From positions 33,731,739 to 33,795,738 of the forward strand of contig NC_084753.1 in NCBI RefSeq assembly GCF_033978785.1: a DNA stretch of 64,000 bases, given 5' to 3'. Source of the DNA: Entelurus aequoreus. Taxonomy: Eukaryota > Chordata > Actinopteri > Syngnathiformes > Syngnathidae. Every line of letters begins with the position of its first letter. Positions within the stretch are counted from its first letter, which is position 1. The notes under the pieces were generated by a model. The model was not told where the DNA came from, did no database searches, and saw only the letters and a program-made list of their open reading frames with translations. Positions 33,845-46,590 of the stretch are shown here, in pieces. Both the position numbers and the translations under genes were made by a program.

Positions 33845-34015
33845 TATGTTGTAAAGCAGGGGTGTCATACGCAGGGCCAGAGGGCCAGATCAGGCCCGCG
33901 AACAGGTTTTATCCGGCCCGCAGGATGAGTTTGTTAAGTATAAAAATCAACCTGTATTTTTTTAATGAAAGAAACAGCTGTTCTAAATGTGTCCACTGGA
34001 TGTCGCAATAGCAAT
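33845..34015 (+). repeat. hAT-like fragment (CAGGGGTGTCATACG end)
   Basis: Starts AGCAGGGGTGTCATACGCAG with AACAGGTTTTATCCGGCCCG, related to the left part of 59498-60210. The other end is missing; the LINE begins where it stops. Confidence 0.6.
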
Positions 34016-34020
34016 TCTTT

Positions 34021-34470
34021 GGCACCTCCTGGTACCCTAGCACCTCCAAAACCCTCAAATCTAAACCCCAAACATCCCAGAACAAGCTAGTCAGGTTACT
34101 TCTAGACCTCCACCCCAGATCCCACCTCACTCCTACCCACTTCTCCAAAGTGGGCTGGCTCAAGGTGGAGGACAGAGTTAAACAACTTGCACTGAGCCTA
34201 GTCTATAAAATCCACTACACCTCCCTGATACCGAAGTACATGTCAAACTACTTCCTTAACGTAAATGACCGCCATAACCACAACACCAGGGGGAGCTCCA
34301 CTAACCACGTTAAACCCAGATTCCGAACTAACAAAGGTTTTAACTCATTCTCTTTCTATGCCACATCAATGTGGAATGCGCTCCCAACAGGTATAAAAGA
34401 AAGGGCATCTCTATCCTCCTTCAAAACCGCAATAAAAGTTCACCTCCAGGCAGCTACAACCCTAAACTAA
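34021..34470 (+). pseudogene. L2-like LINE, C-terminal reverse transcriptase segment
   Basis: One frame is open from about 34021 to a stop at 34470. It encodes TSQNKLVRLLLDLHPRSHL, HFSKVGWLKVEDRVKQLAL, NHNTRGSS and SMWNALPTGIKER, the conserved C-terminal region found after the polymerase core of L2/CR1-like elements. The catalytic core is absent, so this is a 5'-truncated copy. The reading frame itself is intact, which suggests it is fairly recent. The 3' UTR and tail follow to 34895. Confidence 0.75.
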
Positions 34471-34538
34471 CACCCTCCCCGGATTGCTAATGATCAAATG
34501 TAAACAATCAAATGCAGATACTTTTTCTTATGCCTTCT

Positions 34539-34618
<80 letters not shown>

Positions 34619-34895
34619 CTACTTGCTGTCCATATCCTACCCCCCCACACTCCCCCTCCACACCCCTGATTGTAAATAATGTAAATAATTCAATGTGATT
34701 ATCTTGTGTGATGACTGTATTATGATGATAGTATATATCTGATAGTATATATCTGTATCATGAATCAATTTAAGTGGACCCCGACTTAAACAAGTTGAAA
34801 AACTTATTCGGGTGTTACCATTTAGTGGTCAATTGTACGGAATATGTACTTCACTGTGCAACCTACTAATAAAAGTCTCAATCAATCAATCAATG
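34471..34895 (+). repeat. LINE 3' UTR with (TC)n expansion and TCAA tail
   Basis: Contains a (TC)n tract at 34541-34617. It ends GTGGACCCCGACTTAAACAA...CAATCAATCAATCAAT, the same 3' end as the insertion at 10000-10179. Confidence 0.8.
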
Positions 34896-35222
34896 TATCT
34901 TTGTAGATGATGCTACATATGTACAAAATAAACCACGCTAGTACATTAGTCGAGGAAAATGATCAAACTACATAAACAACATCCTGTAATTTGATTTTGA
35001 TATATTTTTTATCTTGATAGATTGAAAATTAGATTGGATTCGCAGTCCAATTTCTCTCTTTGTAGCTTTGATGTAAGCTAACTCGCTACATGGGTCTAAA
35101 AGTAGCTAAGCTACAGGAAAAGCTACTCGTTAAAAAAGAAGCTAAGCTACCGCCGAGCTACTGGAAATTGTAGTTAAGCTACGTAGCTTAGCTACATGTA
35201 GCTTGCTACTGCCCATCACTGC
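34896..35222. repeat. Fragment of hAT-like element with GTAGCTAAGCTAC motifs
   Basis: From about 35050 it holds several imperfect palindromes (AAGTAGCTAAGCTAC, GCTACGTAGCTTAGC) and ends TACTGCCCATCACTG, a hAT-type end. No left end was found; the preceding 150 bp are unclassified. Confidence 0.55.
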
Positions 35223-35336
35223 GTATCAGTCACATAGTTGCTTTGAATCTGCCAACTTTAATGTAAGAGTGGTGTGGATGTCGTTACAAAAATAGCGTGC
35301 GTGCATGCACGAATACTGCATAGTTTGTATTTCTGC

Positions 35337-35977
35337 TAGAGATGTCCGATAATATCGATATTATCGGCCGACAAATGCTTTAAAATGTAATATTGGAAAT
35401 TATCGGTATCGTTTTTTTTATTATCGGTATCGGTTTTTGGGTTGTTTTTTTTGTTTTAATTAAATCAACATAAAAAACACAAGATACACTTACAATTAGT
35501 GCACCAACCCAAAAAACCTCCCTCCCCCATTCACACTCATTCACACAAAAGGGTTGTTTCTTTCTGTTATTAATATTCTGGTTCCTACATTATATATCAA
35601 TATATATCAATACAGTCTGCAAGGGTTACAGTCCGTAAGCACACATGATTGTGCGTGCTGCTGGTCCACTAATAGTACTAACCTTTAACAGTTAATTTTA
35701 CTCATTTTCATTAATTATTAGTTTCTACGTAACTGTTTTTATATTGTTTTACTTTCTGTTTTATTCAAGAAAATGTTGTTAATTTATTTATCTTATTTTA
35801 TTTTATTTATTTTTTTTTAAAAAAGGACCATATCTTCACTATACCTGGTTGTCCAAATTAGGCATAATAATGTGTTAATTCCACGACTGTATATATCGAT
35901 ATCGGTATCGGTAATTAAGAGTTGGACAATATCGGAATATCGGATATCAGCAAAAAAGCCATTATCGGACATCCCTA
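35337..35977. mobile_element. hAT-like element (TAGAGATGTCCGATAA ends), exact 8-bp duplication
   Basis: TAGAGATGTCCGATAATATC at the left, ATTATCGGACATCCCTA at the right. ATTTCTGC lies immediately outside each end (35329-35336 and 35978-35985), an exact duplication. Same family of ends as 16962-17731, but the interior (about 35440-35830) instead matches the fragment at 23522-23764. Confidence 0.93.
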
Positions 35978-35985
35978 ATTTCTGC

Positions 35986-36692
35986 CATAAAATAACTGGG
36001 TTTTCTTTGACAAAAAGGGCAAAGAACAACAAAAAGCTAAAAAAAAAAACGTCATATGAACAGATAGCTCTCAAGTTGATGGAAAAATGTAGGCGTTAAA
36101 AGTGACTTACTTTTATGGCTGAAACCCTTTTGGGTCCCATGGACCTATAACTGTCACCACATTTGGGGGATCCGCAAGGGTGAATAAATTAACTGCTACA
36201 AATACTAGTTTAGTTTAGTATGCTTTCATAAAGTATAATCCTGCTTTATGAAGGTTACATTAGAAGCACCTGCATTTGCATTTGATGATTTTTCACAGAG
36301 CAATGCTTTAGTTATGTCATAGATATTTCTTCCTTTCCCATAAGGCCATAAAAGTGAGAGATGCTGCTTTGAAGGTGAGCCAAAAATAAATGCTGCATCA
36401 CTGCGACTGCAGGTGTCCAAGAAGGAAGAACAATATTTCATCGGATCATCTTGAGAGCAGATTTAATCATCACTGTGGACTCATCAGAAACATCAAGAGT
36501 TGCGTGTAGAGTTTTACGGGTTAATAAAGCGTGGACCACTGGAGAGGATCTGCATGCCAACAGACTAAAAATAGGTGTGCTGATGTGTGATCATGTCATT
36601 GTTTCCTTGCAGGACCAGAGTGAAATATTATACCGAGCAAATATGATTTGGGAATATTGCAAAGCTTTTTGCATGAGCAAAACTGAAAGAAG

Positions 36693-36693
<1 letters not shown>
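35986..36693. other. Low-repeat stretch, no gene recognised
   Basis: No family recognised; frames are under 80 codons except one running into the CA repeat. Confidence 0.35.

Positions 36694-36765
<72 letters not shown>
36694..36765. repeat. (CA)n microsatellite
   Basis: CA dinucleotides with a single T substitution near 36728. Confidence 0.97.
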
Positions 36766-36768
<3 letters not shown>

Positions 36769-37060
36769 CCCGCCCAATGAAGCTACCTGACACCTGGACT
36801 GACCGTCATGACGTTACGCTTCCTCGCATTCCTCGGCTATCGACCCACGCGCTCGCTCCGACGAGACTAATGCACCATCAACTTCATGCATGCTCAGGTC
36901 CAAACATCACTCAAGTGCTAACCAACATCCACCAGACTGGATCATCTCCTCTAACGATGCACAGACTCTCTCCAAGAGGGCTGATATCAAGTTCGCAAAT
37001 AAAATACACCGACTGCACCAAAGAAAGAAATGTCACACACGCTGACACACATCCTTTAGC
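36766..37060. other. No recognised feature
   Basis: A frame from 36777 runs 147 codons into the Tc1 remnant but has no domain. Otherwise unclassified. Confidence 0.3.
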
Positions 37061-37737
37061 TTTGATTACAGCACAAATTTACTGCGGCATCATCGCCACA
37101 AGCTTTTGCAATGTCAGAAAATATGTCCATAGTCGTCTTGAGTGGACCACCGCGCAAGGTGTTCTGCGGCAAATCCCAACGATTCTCAATCGAGTTCAGG
37201 TCTGGACTCATGCTCCCTGAACCAATCTTTCACAATCCTACAGCAGATTGTGAAAGATTGGTTCAGGGATTTGCCGCAGAAGACTTTGCGCGGAGGTCCT
37301 GAACTCTATTGAGAATCGTTGGGATTCTCAATAGAGTTCAGTTGGGATTCTCAATAGAGTTGAGAATCATTGGGATTCTCTCAATAGAGAATTGTTGGGA
37401 TTTTCTATTGAGAGAATCGATTCTCAAAGGAGTTCAGTTGGGATTCCCAACTCTATTGAGAATCCCAATGATTCTCAATAGAGTTCAGGTCTGGACTCAT
37501 GCTCCCTAAACCAATCTTTCACAGTCCTAATATCCTGGCTGTCATCTGGGAATATACTCGTGCCATCAAAAAATGATGGAGTACCTTGCTCATCTAGTAT
37601 ATATTTAGGTGCTCAGCTGACGTCATTCATTGTGCACATAACGTTCTTGATCCTGGACCAGCCTGACTGCAACAACCATAACTATTTGCTTAGTTAAATC
37701 CAGGTAATTACCTTTTTTTTCTGGCCAAGCAGTGTAT
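37061..37737 (-). mobile_element. Tc1-like remnant with fold-back rearrangements
   Basis: GGCAAATCCCAACGATTCTC, GGTCTGGACTCATGCTCCCT and CAGCTGACGTCATTC mark the N-terminal coding part of a Tc1-type transposase on the minus strand. The right end TTTTCTGGCCAAGCAGTGTA is an inverted repeat end. Between 37150 and 37480 the same short segments recur in both orientations (see findings). No usable reading frame. Confidence 0.75.
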
Positions 37738-38862
<1,125 letters not shown>

Positions 38863-38940
38863 ATACAACCCCGTTTCCATATGAGTTGGGAAATTGTGTT
38901 AGATGTAAATATAAACGGAATACAATGATTTGCAAATCAT
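38863..38940 (+). repeat. Mariner-like terminal repeat, isolated
   Basis: CCCCGTTTCCATATGAGTTG through GATTTGCAAATCATTTTCAA, identical in layout to the left end of the element at 60418-61995. The sequence then diverges, so only the terminal ~75 bp is present. Confidence 0.8.
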
Positions 38941-39655
38941 TTTCAAAATTACATTTGACCACTGTTTGACCACACCTTGGAGTCTTAGAGCAATCGCCAC
39001 TGATATAAATATATCTATATATTATACATGTTTTCGAAGCTGGGTGCTAAGCAGATCCAACTACAGTGAAACACTAAACCATTGTGTAGCATTATTGCTA
39101 AGTGCTAAACAAGAAATACAAAAGCTCTCTTTCTGATGGCGATTTATGGGATGGTAGTATCTTTCAGGAAATGACTTGTTTTGTGAGTTCAGCAACATCC
39201 TACTCTGTGATGTTTTGTATGCTGGATCCCAAGACGCAGAGGCGGGAAGCAGGTGTGTAACAAAAACATTTCCTTTAATTAGCAGGTACTAAGACAGAGC
39301 TTGTGGCAATAACGGAAAGGTGTACCATAAATAATAAAGAAACACAAAAAAAAAAACAGGTAGACAGGCCAGGAGGAAAGGCTCTGGACTAAACTGAGAC
39401 GTTTGTTCCAAAGAAAAGGAAAATGTTGTCAGTAGTTGTTTTTTTTTAGGCAGCAACGCAATAAACTTATTCCTGCATCTGAAACAGAGGCCTCTAACCA
39501 AATGAAAAAAATGCAACTCTTTACGAGGCAAACAGGACCACAACAACAACAAACTCCAACTAAAAAACTAAAAAGTAGCTTATTGTGGTGGAATCATTTA
39601 CACAAGGTACCATGCATGATAAGAAAAAAGCACAGTGGAGAACAATCACTAAAGC
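38941..39655. other. Unclassified; short repeat-like patches
   Basis: GCTAAGTGCTAAACAAGAAATA near 39100 also occurs at about 62830, so part is a dispersed repeat. GGATCCCAAGACGCAGAGGC near 39225 is also of dispersed type. No gene supported. Confidence 0.35.
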
Positions 39656-40090
39656 CAGGGGTGTCCAAACTTTTTGACTTGGGGGCCGCTTTGGCTTAAA
39701 AAAGTCGGCCGGTGGCCAAAAGCTGACTGCATATGAAGTAAAGCCTATACGTATAAATGGGTTATACCTGTATAGCGCATTTCTACCTTCAAGGTACTCA
39801 AAGCACTTTGACACTATTTCCACATTCACCCATTCACACACACATTCACACACTGATGGCGGGAGCTGCCATGCAAGGCCCTAACCACGACCCATCAGGA
39901 GCAAGGGTGAAGTGTCCTGCTCAAGGACACAATGGACGTGACGAGGTTGATAGAAGGTGGGGATTGAACCAGGAACCCTCAGGTTGCTGGCACGGCCACT
40001 CTCCCAACAGCGCCACGCCGTCCCAGTCTATACATATATATGTGTTCGTATTCTATTAATATAATGGATATAAGCATATAGCATACAGCA
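39656..40090 (+). repeat. hAT-like left end (CAGGGGTGTCCAAACTTTTT) carrying a SINE
   Basis: Same left end as 53943-54842 (GACTTGGGGGCCGC). The element is interrupted by a SINE at 39754-40024 and replaced by LINE sequence from about 40091; its right end is missing. Confidence 0.65.
39754..40024 (-). mobile_element. tRNA-derived SINE
   Basis: The minus-strand head includes GGCCGTGCCAGCAACCTGAG and the B-box-like GGTTCAATCCCC. The tail matches TATAGCGC...AAAGCACTTTGACACT. Imperfect direct repeats CTATACGTATA and CTATACATATA flank it. Confidence 0.8.
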
Positions 40091-40676
40091 TATAACCCCA
40101 ATTTTTGAGACTTTGCAATGGCTCCCTATTCATTTTAGGATTGATTTTAAAATGTTGCTGTTTGGTTTTAAAGCTTTGCATGGACTTGCACCTCTTTATA
40201 TCTCGGACCTCATCCAAATTTACACTCCTGCGTGCGCTCTGAGGACAGAGAGCCAGCTCCAGCTCGTGGTGCCCAAGACGAGACTAAAACCAGGGGAGAC
40301 TCTGTGGTCGGCCCAAAGCTCTGGAACACTCTGCCCTTCCATGTTGGAACTGCTCCCACAGTGGAGTGTTTTAAGTCTCGTCTTAAGACCCACTCTGGCT
40401 TTTTACACAACATGAGTTTTGTGGTCCTCTGTGTTTTTAAATTTGTATTTCTATTTATTGTTTTAATTGGTTTTACCCTTTAAAATAGTTTTTAATCATA
40501 TGTATTTTTATATTGTTTTTGTATTGGTTTTATATTTATTTATTTTGTTTTTATTCAGTCATTGGTGGAGCTAAAAATAGTATTTGAATCTTGTTTTTAA
40601 TATTTTTGTGCAGCACTTTGGAAACATTTTTGTTGTTTAAATGTGCTATATAAATAAAGTGGATTGGATTGGATAT
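40091..40676 (+). pseudogene. LINE C-terminal remnant with frameshift
   Basis: Frame from about 40107 encodes QWLPIHFRIDFKMLLFGF and KALHGLAPLYISDLI. Near 40290 the similarity jumps to another frame that reads GPKLWNTLPFHVGTAPTVEC and FKSRLKTHS. These two parts are consecutive in intact L2/Rex1-type LINE proteins, so one frameshift separates them. 3' UTR ends in GGATTGGATTGGAT. 5'-truncated; no catalytic motif. Confidence 0.78.
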
Positions 40677-40702
40677 AATTAATAAGTAATGAATTACATT
40701 AA

Positions 40703-42034
40703 AGGCCTACTGAAACCCACTACTACCGACCACGCAGTCTGATAGTTTATATATCAATGATGAAATCTTAACATTATAACACATGCCAATACGGCCGGGT
40801 TAACTTATAAAGTGACATTTTAAATTTTCCGCTAAACTTCCGGTTCGAAACGCCTCTGAGGATGACGTATGCGCGTGACGTAGACCGGCGAACACGGGTA
40901 TGCCTTCCACATTGAAGCCAATACGAAAAAGCTCTGTTTTCATTTCATAATTCCACAGTATTCTGGACATCTGTGTTCGTGAATCTGTTGCAATCATGTT
41001 CATTGCATTATGGAGAAGGAAGCTGAGCAAACAAAGAAGAAAGTTGTCGGTGCGAAATGGACGTATTTTTCGAACGTAGTCAGCAACAACAGTACACAGC
41101 CGGCGCTTCTTTGTTTACATTCCCGAAAGATGCAGTCAAGATGGAAGAACTCGGATAACAGAGACTCTAACCAGGAGGACTTTTGACTTCGATACACAGA
41201 CGCCTGTAAAGAACTGGGACAACACAGACTCTTACCAGGATTACTTTGATTTGGATGACAAAGACGCAGACGTGCTACTGTGAGTATGCAGCTTTGGCTT
41301 CTAAACATTTGATCGCTTGACCGTATGTGCGCAACTTTTTTTTGCGTATGTACGTAACTTTTTTTAAATATATAAGCTTTATGAACCTTGGGTTAGGTGA
41401 ACGGTCTTTTGGGCTGAGTGATTGTGTGTGTTGATCAGGTGTTTGAATTGTATTGGCGTGTTCTATGGAGCTAGGAGCTAGCAGAGGAGCTAGGAGCTAG
41501 CGTAACAAACACGCAGGTGTTTTTATGCAGGATTAATTTGTGGCATATTAAATATAAGCCTGGTTGTGTTGTGGCTAATAGAGTATATATATGTCTTGTG
41601 TTTATTTACTGTTGTAGTCATTCCCAGCTGAATATCAGGTCACCCCCGGCTCTCACAGCATCTTCCCTATCTGAATAGCTTCAACTCCCCACTAGTCCTT
41701 CACTTGCACTTTACTCATCCACAAATCTTTCATCCTCGCTCAAATTAATGGGGAAATTGTCGCTTTCTCGGTCCGAATCTCTCTCACTTCATGCGGCCAT
41801 CATTGTAAACAATAGGGGAACTTTGCGTATATGTTCAACTGACTACGTCACGCTACTTCCGGTAGGGGCAAGCCTTTTTTTTATCAGATACCAAAAGTTG
41901 CAATCTTTATCGTCGTTGTTCTATACTAAATCCTTTCAGGAAAAATATAGCAATATCGCAAAATGATCAAGTATGACACATAGAATAGATCTGCTATCCC
42001 CGTTTAAATAAAAAAAATTCATTTCAGTAGGCCT
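40703..42034 (+). mobile_element. TTAA-flanked element, copy 3 (complete)
   Basis: Bounded by TTAA (40699-40702 and 42035-42038); ends AGGCCTACTGAAA and TTTCAGTAGGCCT. The plus-strand module starts ATGGAGAAGGAAGC at 41010 and reaches a stop at 41184-41186, caused by one extra T in the GAGGACTTTTGA region. A donor-like GTGAGTATG follows at 41280. The minus-strand module (about 41800) stops after three codons. Nearly identical to copy 1 without its internal duplication. No transposase. Confidence 0.85.
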
Positions 42035-42038
42035 TTAA

Positions 42039-42508
42039 GTTTGCACTTTATTAATCTCAATGTTGGAGAATATCATTTTTTTGCATGCAATGTGCAATGC
42101 TACATTTTTTTTAACAGAATTATTTTATTCAAAACTGAAATATTGCCTCCCTGAGGAAGCTCTTAATTTAGTTCTTTTAAAATAATAAAAAGTAAAATGT
42201 ATATGTGGTCTAAAACTAACAACATTATACAAATTAGAATGTTGCTAAAGGTAAGAAGCAGTGTATGCAGTGTCATTTCAAACTACTAGTTTTTGATCAA
42301 CTAAAACAGAAACTTGTTTAGAATAATCTGTCATTTGTATTCATTGGTTTCTTTAAAAGGTAGGATAAAATAAATCGGACAAAATCATGAATCTTTAGGT
42401 CATATATCGCACAGGCCTAGTTGATTGACATGTAAACATAAACATTGGTATTGCTTGTAGATACAAACGTTTATCGTCCGAAAGAGAATATGAACCCTAA
42501 TCCAAATA
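42039..42508. other. No recognised feature
   Basis: AT-rich unclassified sequence. Confidence 0.35.
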
Positions 42509-42830
42509 CAGTGGCGGGCCATGCGTTTCCCACCTAGGCCTTCAGTGATGTCGGACTTCAAAAATTACCTCTCAAAATACCATAATTGATGTCACCACAT
42601 GACGATTGCTGGAGAAATACTATACAGAAACACATTCACGCACTACTGTGCATTCAATCACATCAACAGTGTACAAAACGGGTTATTTTCTGGCGCATTT
42701 AAAAAACAATTAAAACGTATAAGCAATTAAAACATATCTTATGTGGTACTGTCAAAATTAAAATTGCAAAAAAAATTAAAAAGTGAAAAAATTTAATATT
42801 TGAACTCACAATTTATAGAACCTATTCGAC

Positions 42831-43613
42831 TACTCCAGCTCTCACTGGATCGGTTCGCAGCCGAGTGTGAAGCGACTGGGATGAGAATCAGCACCTCCAA
42901 GTCTGAGTCCATGGTTCTCGCCCGGAAAAGGGTGGAGTGCCATCTCCGGGTTGGGGAGGAGACCCTGCCCCAAGTGGAGGAGTTCAAGTACCTAGGAGTC
43001 TTGTTCACGAGTGAGGGAAAAGTGGATCGTGAGATCGACAGGCGAATCGGTGCGGCGTCTTCAGTAATGCGGACGCTGTATAGGTCCGTTGTGGTGAAGA
43101 AGGAGCTGAGCCGGAAGGCAAAGCTCTCAATTTACCGGTCGATCTGCGTTCCCATCCTCACCTATGGTCATGAGCTTTGGGTCATGACCGAAAGGACAAG
43201 ATCACGGGTACAGGCGGACGAAATGAGTTTCCTCCGCCGGGTGGCGGGGCTCTCCCTTAGAGATAGGGTGAGAAGCTCTGCCATCCGGGGGGAGCTCAAA
43301 GTAAAGCCGCTGCTCCTCCACATCGAGAGGAGCCAGATGAGGTGGTTCGGGCATCTGGTCAGGATGCCACCCGAACGCCTCCCTCGGGAGGTGTTTAGGG
43401 CACGTCCAACCGGTAGGAGGCCACGGGGAAGACCCAGGATACGTTGGGAAGACTATGTCTCCCGGCTGGCCTGGGAACGCCTCGGGATCCCCCGGGAGGA
43501 GCTGGACGAAGTGGCTGGGGAGAGGAATATCTGGGCTTCCCTGCTTAGGCTGCTGCCCCCGCGACCCGACCTCGGATAAGCGGAAGAAGATGGATGGATG
43601 GATGGATGGATGG
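42831..43613 (+). mobile_element. RTE-type (Rex3-like) LINE, 5'-truncated
   Basis: The insertion carries the C-terminal coding part (next entry) and a 3' end of GATAAGCGGAAGAAGATGG followed by (GATG)n. A GATG tail is characteristic of Rex3-type RTE elements. ATTCGAC lies on both sides (42824-42830 and 43614-43620), a target duplication. It splits the 42509-44420 repeat. Confidence 0.85.
42833..43579 (+). CDS. RTE/Rex3-like reverse transcriptase, C-terminal 248 codons
   Basis: Long intact frame, starting within the protein. It encodes the region after the polymerase fingers/palm: FAAECEATGMRISTSKSES, then VEEFKYLGVLFTSEG (the YLG motif of RTE and related reverse transcriptases), then the thumb-like RRIGAASSVMRTL and ILTYGHELWVMTERTRSR. 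The C-terminus has RSQMRWFGHLVRMPPERLPR and ends SLLRLLPPRPDLG. The endonuclease and the FADD-type catalytic motif are lost by 5' truncation, so it cannot be active. The absence of stops over 747 bp suggests a recent insertion. A second copy (different part of the protein) is at 63674-64000. Confidence 0.85.
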   Translation, partial: LQLSLDRFAAECEATGMRISTSKSESMVLARKRVECHLRVGEETLPQVEEFKYLGVLFTSEGKVDREIDRRIGAASSVMRTLYRSVVVKKELSRKAKLSIYRSICVPILTYGHELWVMTERTRSRVQADEMSFLRRVAGLSLRDRVRSSAIRGELKVKPLLLHIERSQMRWFGHLVRMPPERLPREVFRARPTGRRPRGRPRIRWEDYVSRLAWERLGIPREELDEVAGERNIWASLLRLLPPRPDLG

Positions 43614-44429
43614 ATTCGACACCGTATAAGCCACTTGTACCCACGTTGTCGACTTATTCGAATGGAAATGGCAAGTATTTCCCTATTTCATCGCCAGAAC
43701 AGCTGTGCTAGGTTCCGGGGTTGGCCGACATCGTCTCACAAGATGTAGTTTTTCTTTAAATATCCTTCTTGAAAATGGCCTTGCAAATATATATCTGCCA
43801 CCTAATCAACATTTTGTTCTCCTTCTCTGCTATCCCGGTCTGGCTATGGCGCAACACTTCCCGCTTCCTGCTAAATTGAATCTTGTGAATGGATACTCAC
43901 TTTAAGATTGACAAGTGACTATCCAATCCCAGTCTCGTTAACATCAGGCTACTTAGATAGGCTACTGTCAACAACTTGTGATCTGATTGGCTATCGCAAC
44001 TGTCTATCAACTGTATGTGTTCTCAAATTCATCCGCTAGCAGTTCCGATGGGTATCCAATCACAGGTCGCGTAAATGTCCCGTTCAAAGTGAGGCCATTT
44101 AGAGGGCCTTACTGACAACAACTCATGATCTGATTGGCTATCGCAACTGGCTATCAACTGTATGTGTCCGTTCACTTACAGTGCACGGACGCCCGCATTG
44201 TTGTTTCTGAAGGCCTTGGGCAGATTTGGTACAGCATGGCAACATAAGCTAGCTGAATTCTGATTGGATACAAACTCAAACTAAAAACAACAGCACTGGA
44301 ACGAGAATAATATGACATGAAAATAATATTAATACTTTTAGATATTTAGGGAAAGTAAATTTAAAAATTATTTTATCTTTTATTATGATCATGATTTCTG
44401 GTTATGTTAGGCCAGCCGATAATGCCTTG

Positions 44430-45810
44430 CTAAAGGGGAACTGCATTTTTTAGGAGTTTTGCCTGTCAGTCACAATCATTATGAAAGACACGAAAGGATG
44501 TATTTTTATTTTTTTTATATTCAACTTGTAAATAAACGTAAATAAAAGTCTGCTTACAACGAAGCCAACAAAGACCTCTATTCCGCCCATGAAACACAAT
44601 AAAAAAATATCCAAAAAGCGCCAACAATACTCCATTTACATTTGATGACATGAATATTAACCAAGTATTAGTGATATTGTTATTACACGCGCTAACGCAG
44701 ACAAACTATTTATAGTATATGATCACTAGCGCATGTGCCTATGTTTACATCGAGTGGTAAGCTGCTTCCTCTGCTCGTGAAAGTTTTTTGTAGATCATAA
44801 ATCACGCCTCTCACCTGGATAGTAGAAGGATGAGGACGTATTCCGACATGTTGGTACACTTTGACAGCCATTTTAGACCCGGAAATGGCGAGAACGACAC
44901 GAAAACAGGCTTGGTTCCACCACCCCTTTAGTCGTGAGTCATTCTTCATCTAAAACGAGAATATAACAAGATTCTATCAGTCGGCATCTTAATGACAGCA
45001 GACTTTGCACAGTAAGTGATGTTTTATTATGCCACGTGCACATAGATTTTAGAAAAACATTTTTTTAACATTATAATACCTTATTGGGGTGCGTCAAAAC
45101 CATGAAATGTCGTTATAAACTTTGTAACATGAGATGTCTGTATGTTGATTGACATATAAACATAAACATTCATATTGCTTGTACATGCCAACATGTCTCG
45201 TCCTAAAGAATATTGTGTACACAAAAACATAGTCACCGTTAGCAAACAAAGCTAGCCTTAAAGTTGAGCTGCACATTTAAAAAATGTTGCCTATCGTTCA
45301 CAATCATTATGAAAGACATGATGAAGGATGTTTTTTTTTAATGCATTCTAACTCGTAGATAAACGTAACTAAAAGTCAGCTTACAGCGGAGCCAATGAGA
45401 GGTCCTCTATTCCGCCCATAAAGCCCAATAAAAAAACATTCAAAAAGCGCCAACAATACTCCATTCACATTTGGTGACTTGAATATTAACCAAGTATTAG
45501 TGATATTGTTATTATAATTGCTAACGCAGACAAACTATTTATAGTATATGATCACTAGCGCATGTGCCTATGTTTACATCGAGTGGTAAGCTGCTTCTTC
45601 AAATCGTGCCTCTCACCTGAAAAATAGATGGCTGAGAATATAATCCGACAAGTTGGGACACTTTGACAACCATTTTAGACCCGGAAATGGCGATAACAAC
45701 ACGAAAAGACGCTTCATTCACAAGGATTATGAGTCATTCTTCATTTAAAACGGGAATATAACAAGAGTCTATCAGTCGGCATCCTAAGGACAGCAGACCT
45801 TGCACAGTAA
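44430..45810. repeat. Two tandem copies of a dispersed repeat (about 850 bp apart)
   Basis: CACAATCATTATGAAAGACA occurs at about 44471 and 45299; CGCTAACGCAGACAAACTATTT and ATCACTAGCGCATGTGCCTA recur in the same order. An inverse, partial copy is at 62641-63420. Each copy ends near CTTTGCACAGTAAGTGATG. Probably a DNA transposon; no transposase. Confidence 0.65.
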
Positions 45811-46060
45811 GTGATGTTTTCTTATGTTTGTTGTAGGGTTGTACGGTATACCGGTATTAGTATAGTACCGCGATACTAATGAATCATTTTCGGTACTATA
45901 GCGCCTCTGAAAACTACCGGTTGCCCCCCCAACCCCCGCACCTCGCGTCGTCACGTTGTGTCATTGCTGGTTTACGAGCAGACGAGCATGTTCGGCAGCA
46001 CACAATCACGGAGTATTACAAGCAGACACAGTGTGTAGACAGAAAAGGGAGAACGGACGT

Positions 46061-46180
46061 CTATCCATCCATTTTCTACCGCTTATTCCCTTCGGGATCG
46101 CGCTAGAGCCTATCTCAGCTACAATCGGGCGGAAGGCAGGGTACACCCTGGACAAGTCGCCACCTCATCGCAGGGCGAGA
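46061..46180 (-). mobile_element. SINE with GATG tail inside hAT-like element
   Basis: Direct repeats GAGAACGGACG and GAGAATGGACG flank it, a target duplication consistent with target-primed reverse transcription. 5'-truncated. Confidence 0.85.
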
Positions 46181-46184
46181 ATGG

Positions 46185-46590
46185 ACGTATTTTGCCACAG
46201 TCCAAGCTCCCATCCCTCCAGGACTTGTTCTCCTCCAGGACCAGGAGGCGTGTGGGTCGGATCACAGCTGACTCTTCTCACCCTGGACACACACTATTCT
46301 CCCCTCTCCCCTCAGACAGGAGACTACGCTCCATCCAGACCCACACCTCCCGCCACCTGAACAGTTTTTTCCCCTCGGCCATCAGGCAAATGAACAATAA
46401 CTCCTAACAGCAGCTCCTTGAATTCCTTCAAAGTCTATCTGATAGCTCAGTCACAGCTCTTTTCATTACCAAATATGTGTTATATGTGTTTTATGTCGCA
46501 CGTTTGCACCAAGAAAAATTCCTAGTTTGTGAACCCGTTCTCAAACAATGGCAATAAAACTATTCTGATTCTGATTCTGATTCTGATTAA
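46185..46590 (+). pseudogene. LINE C-terminal tail and 3' UTR
   Basis: The frame from about 46200 encodes LPSLQDLFSSRTRRRVG and RLRSIQTHTSRHLNSFFPSA, ending at 46407. This is a typical LINE C-terminus, followed by a UTR and a tail of ATTCTG repeats (46560-46590). No polymerase domain left; family not determined. Confidence 0.6.

Larger units (their letters stand above)
42509..44420 (-). repeat. Dispersed repeat, CAGTGG(C/T)GGGC family, copy B, interrupted
   Basis: Matches the inverse of 10900-11798 and extends it. Starts CAGTGGCGGGCCATGCGTTT, contains AAATATCCTTCTTGAAAATG and AGCTAGCTGAATTCTGATTG, and fades near TTATGATCATGATTTCTGG. The central 43970-44220 holds a diverged internal duplication (GATTGGCTATCGCAACTG twice). 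An RTE copy is inserted at 42831-43613. Confidence 0.6.

Noticed and set aside
36777..37220. 147-codon frame
   Set aside because: It runs from unclassified sequence into a rearranged Tc1 remnant on the opposite strand; no conserved domain.
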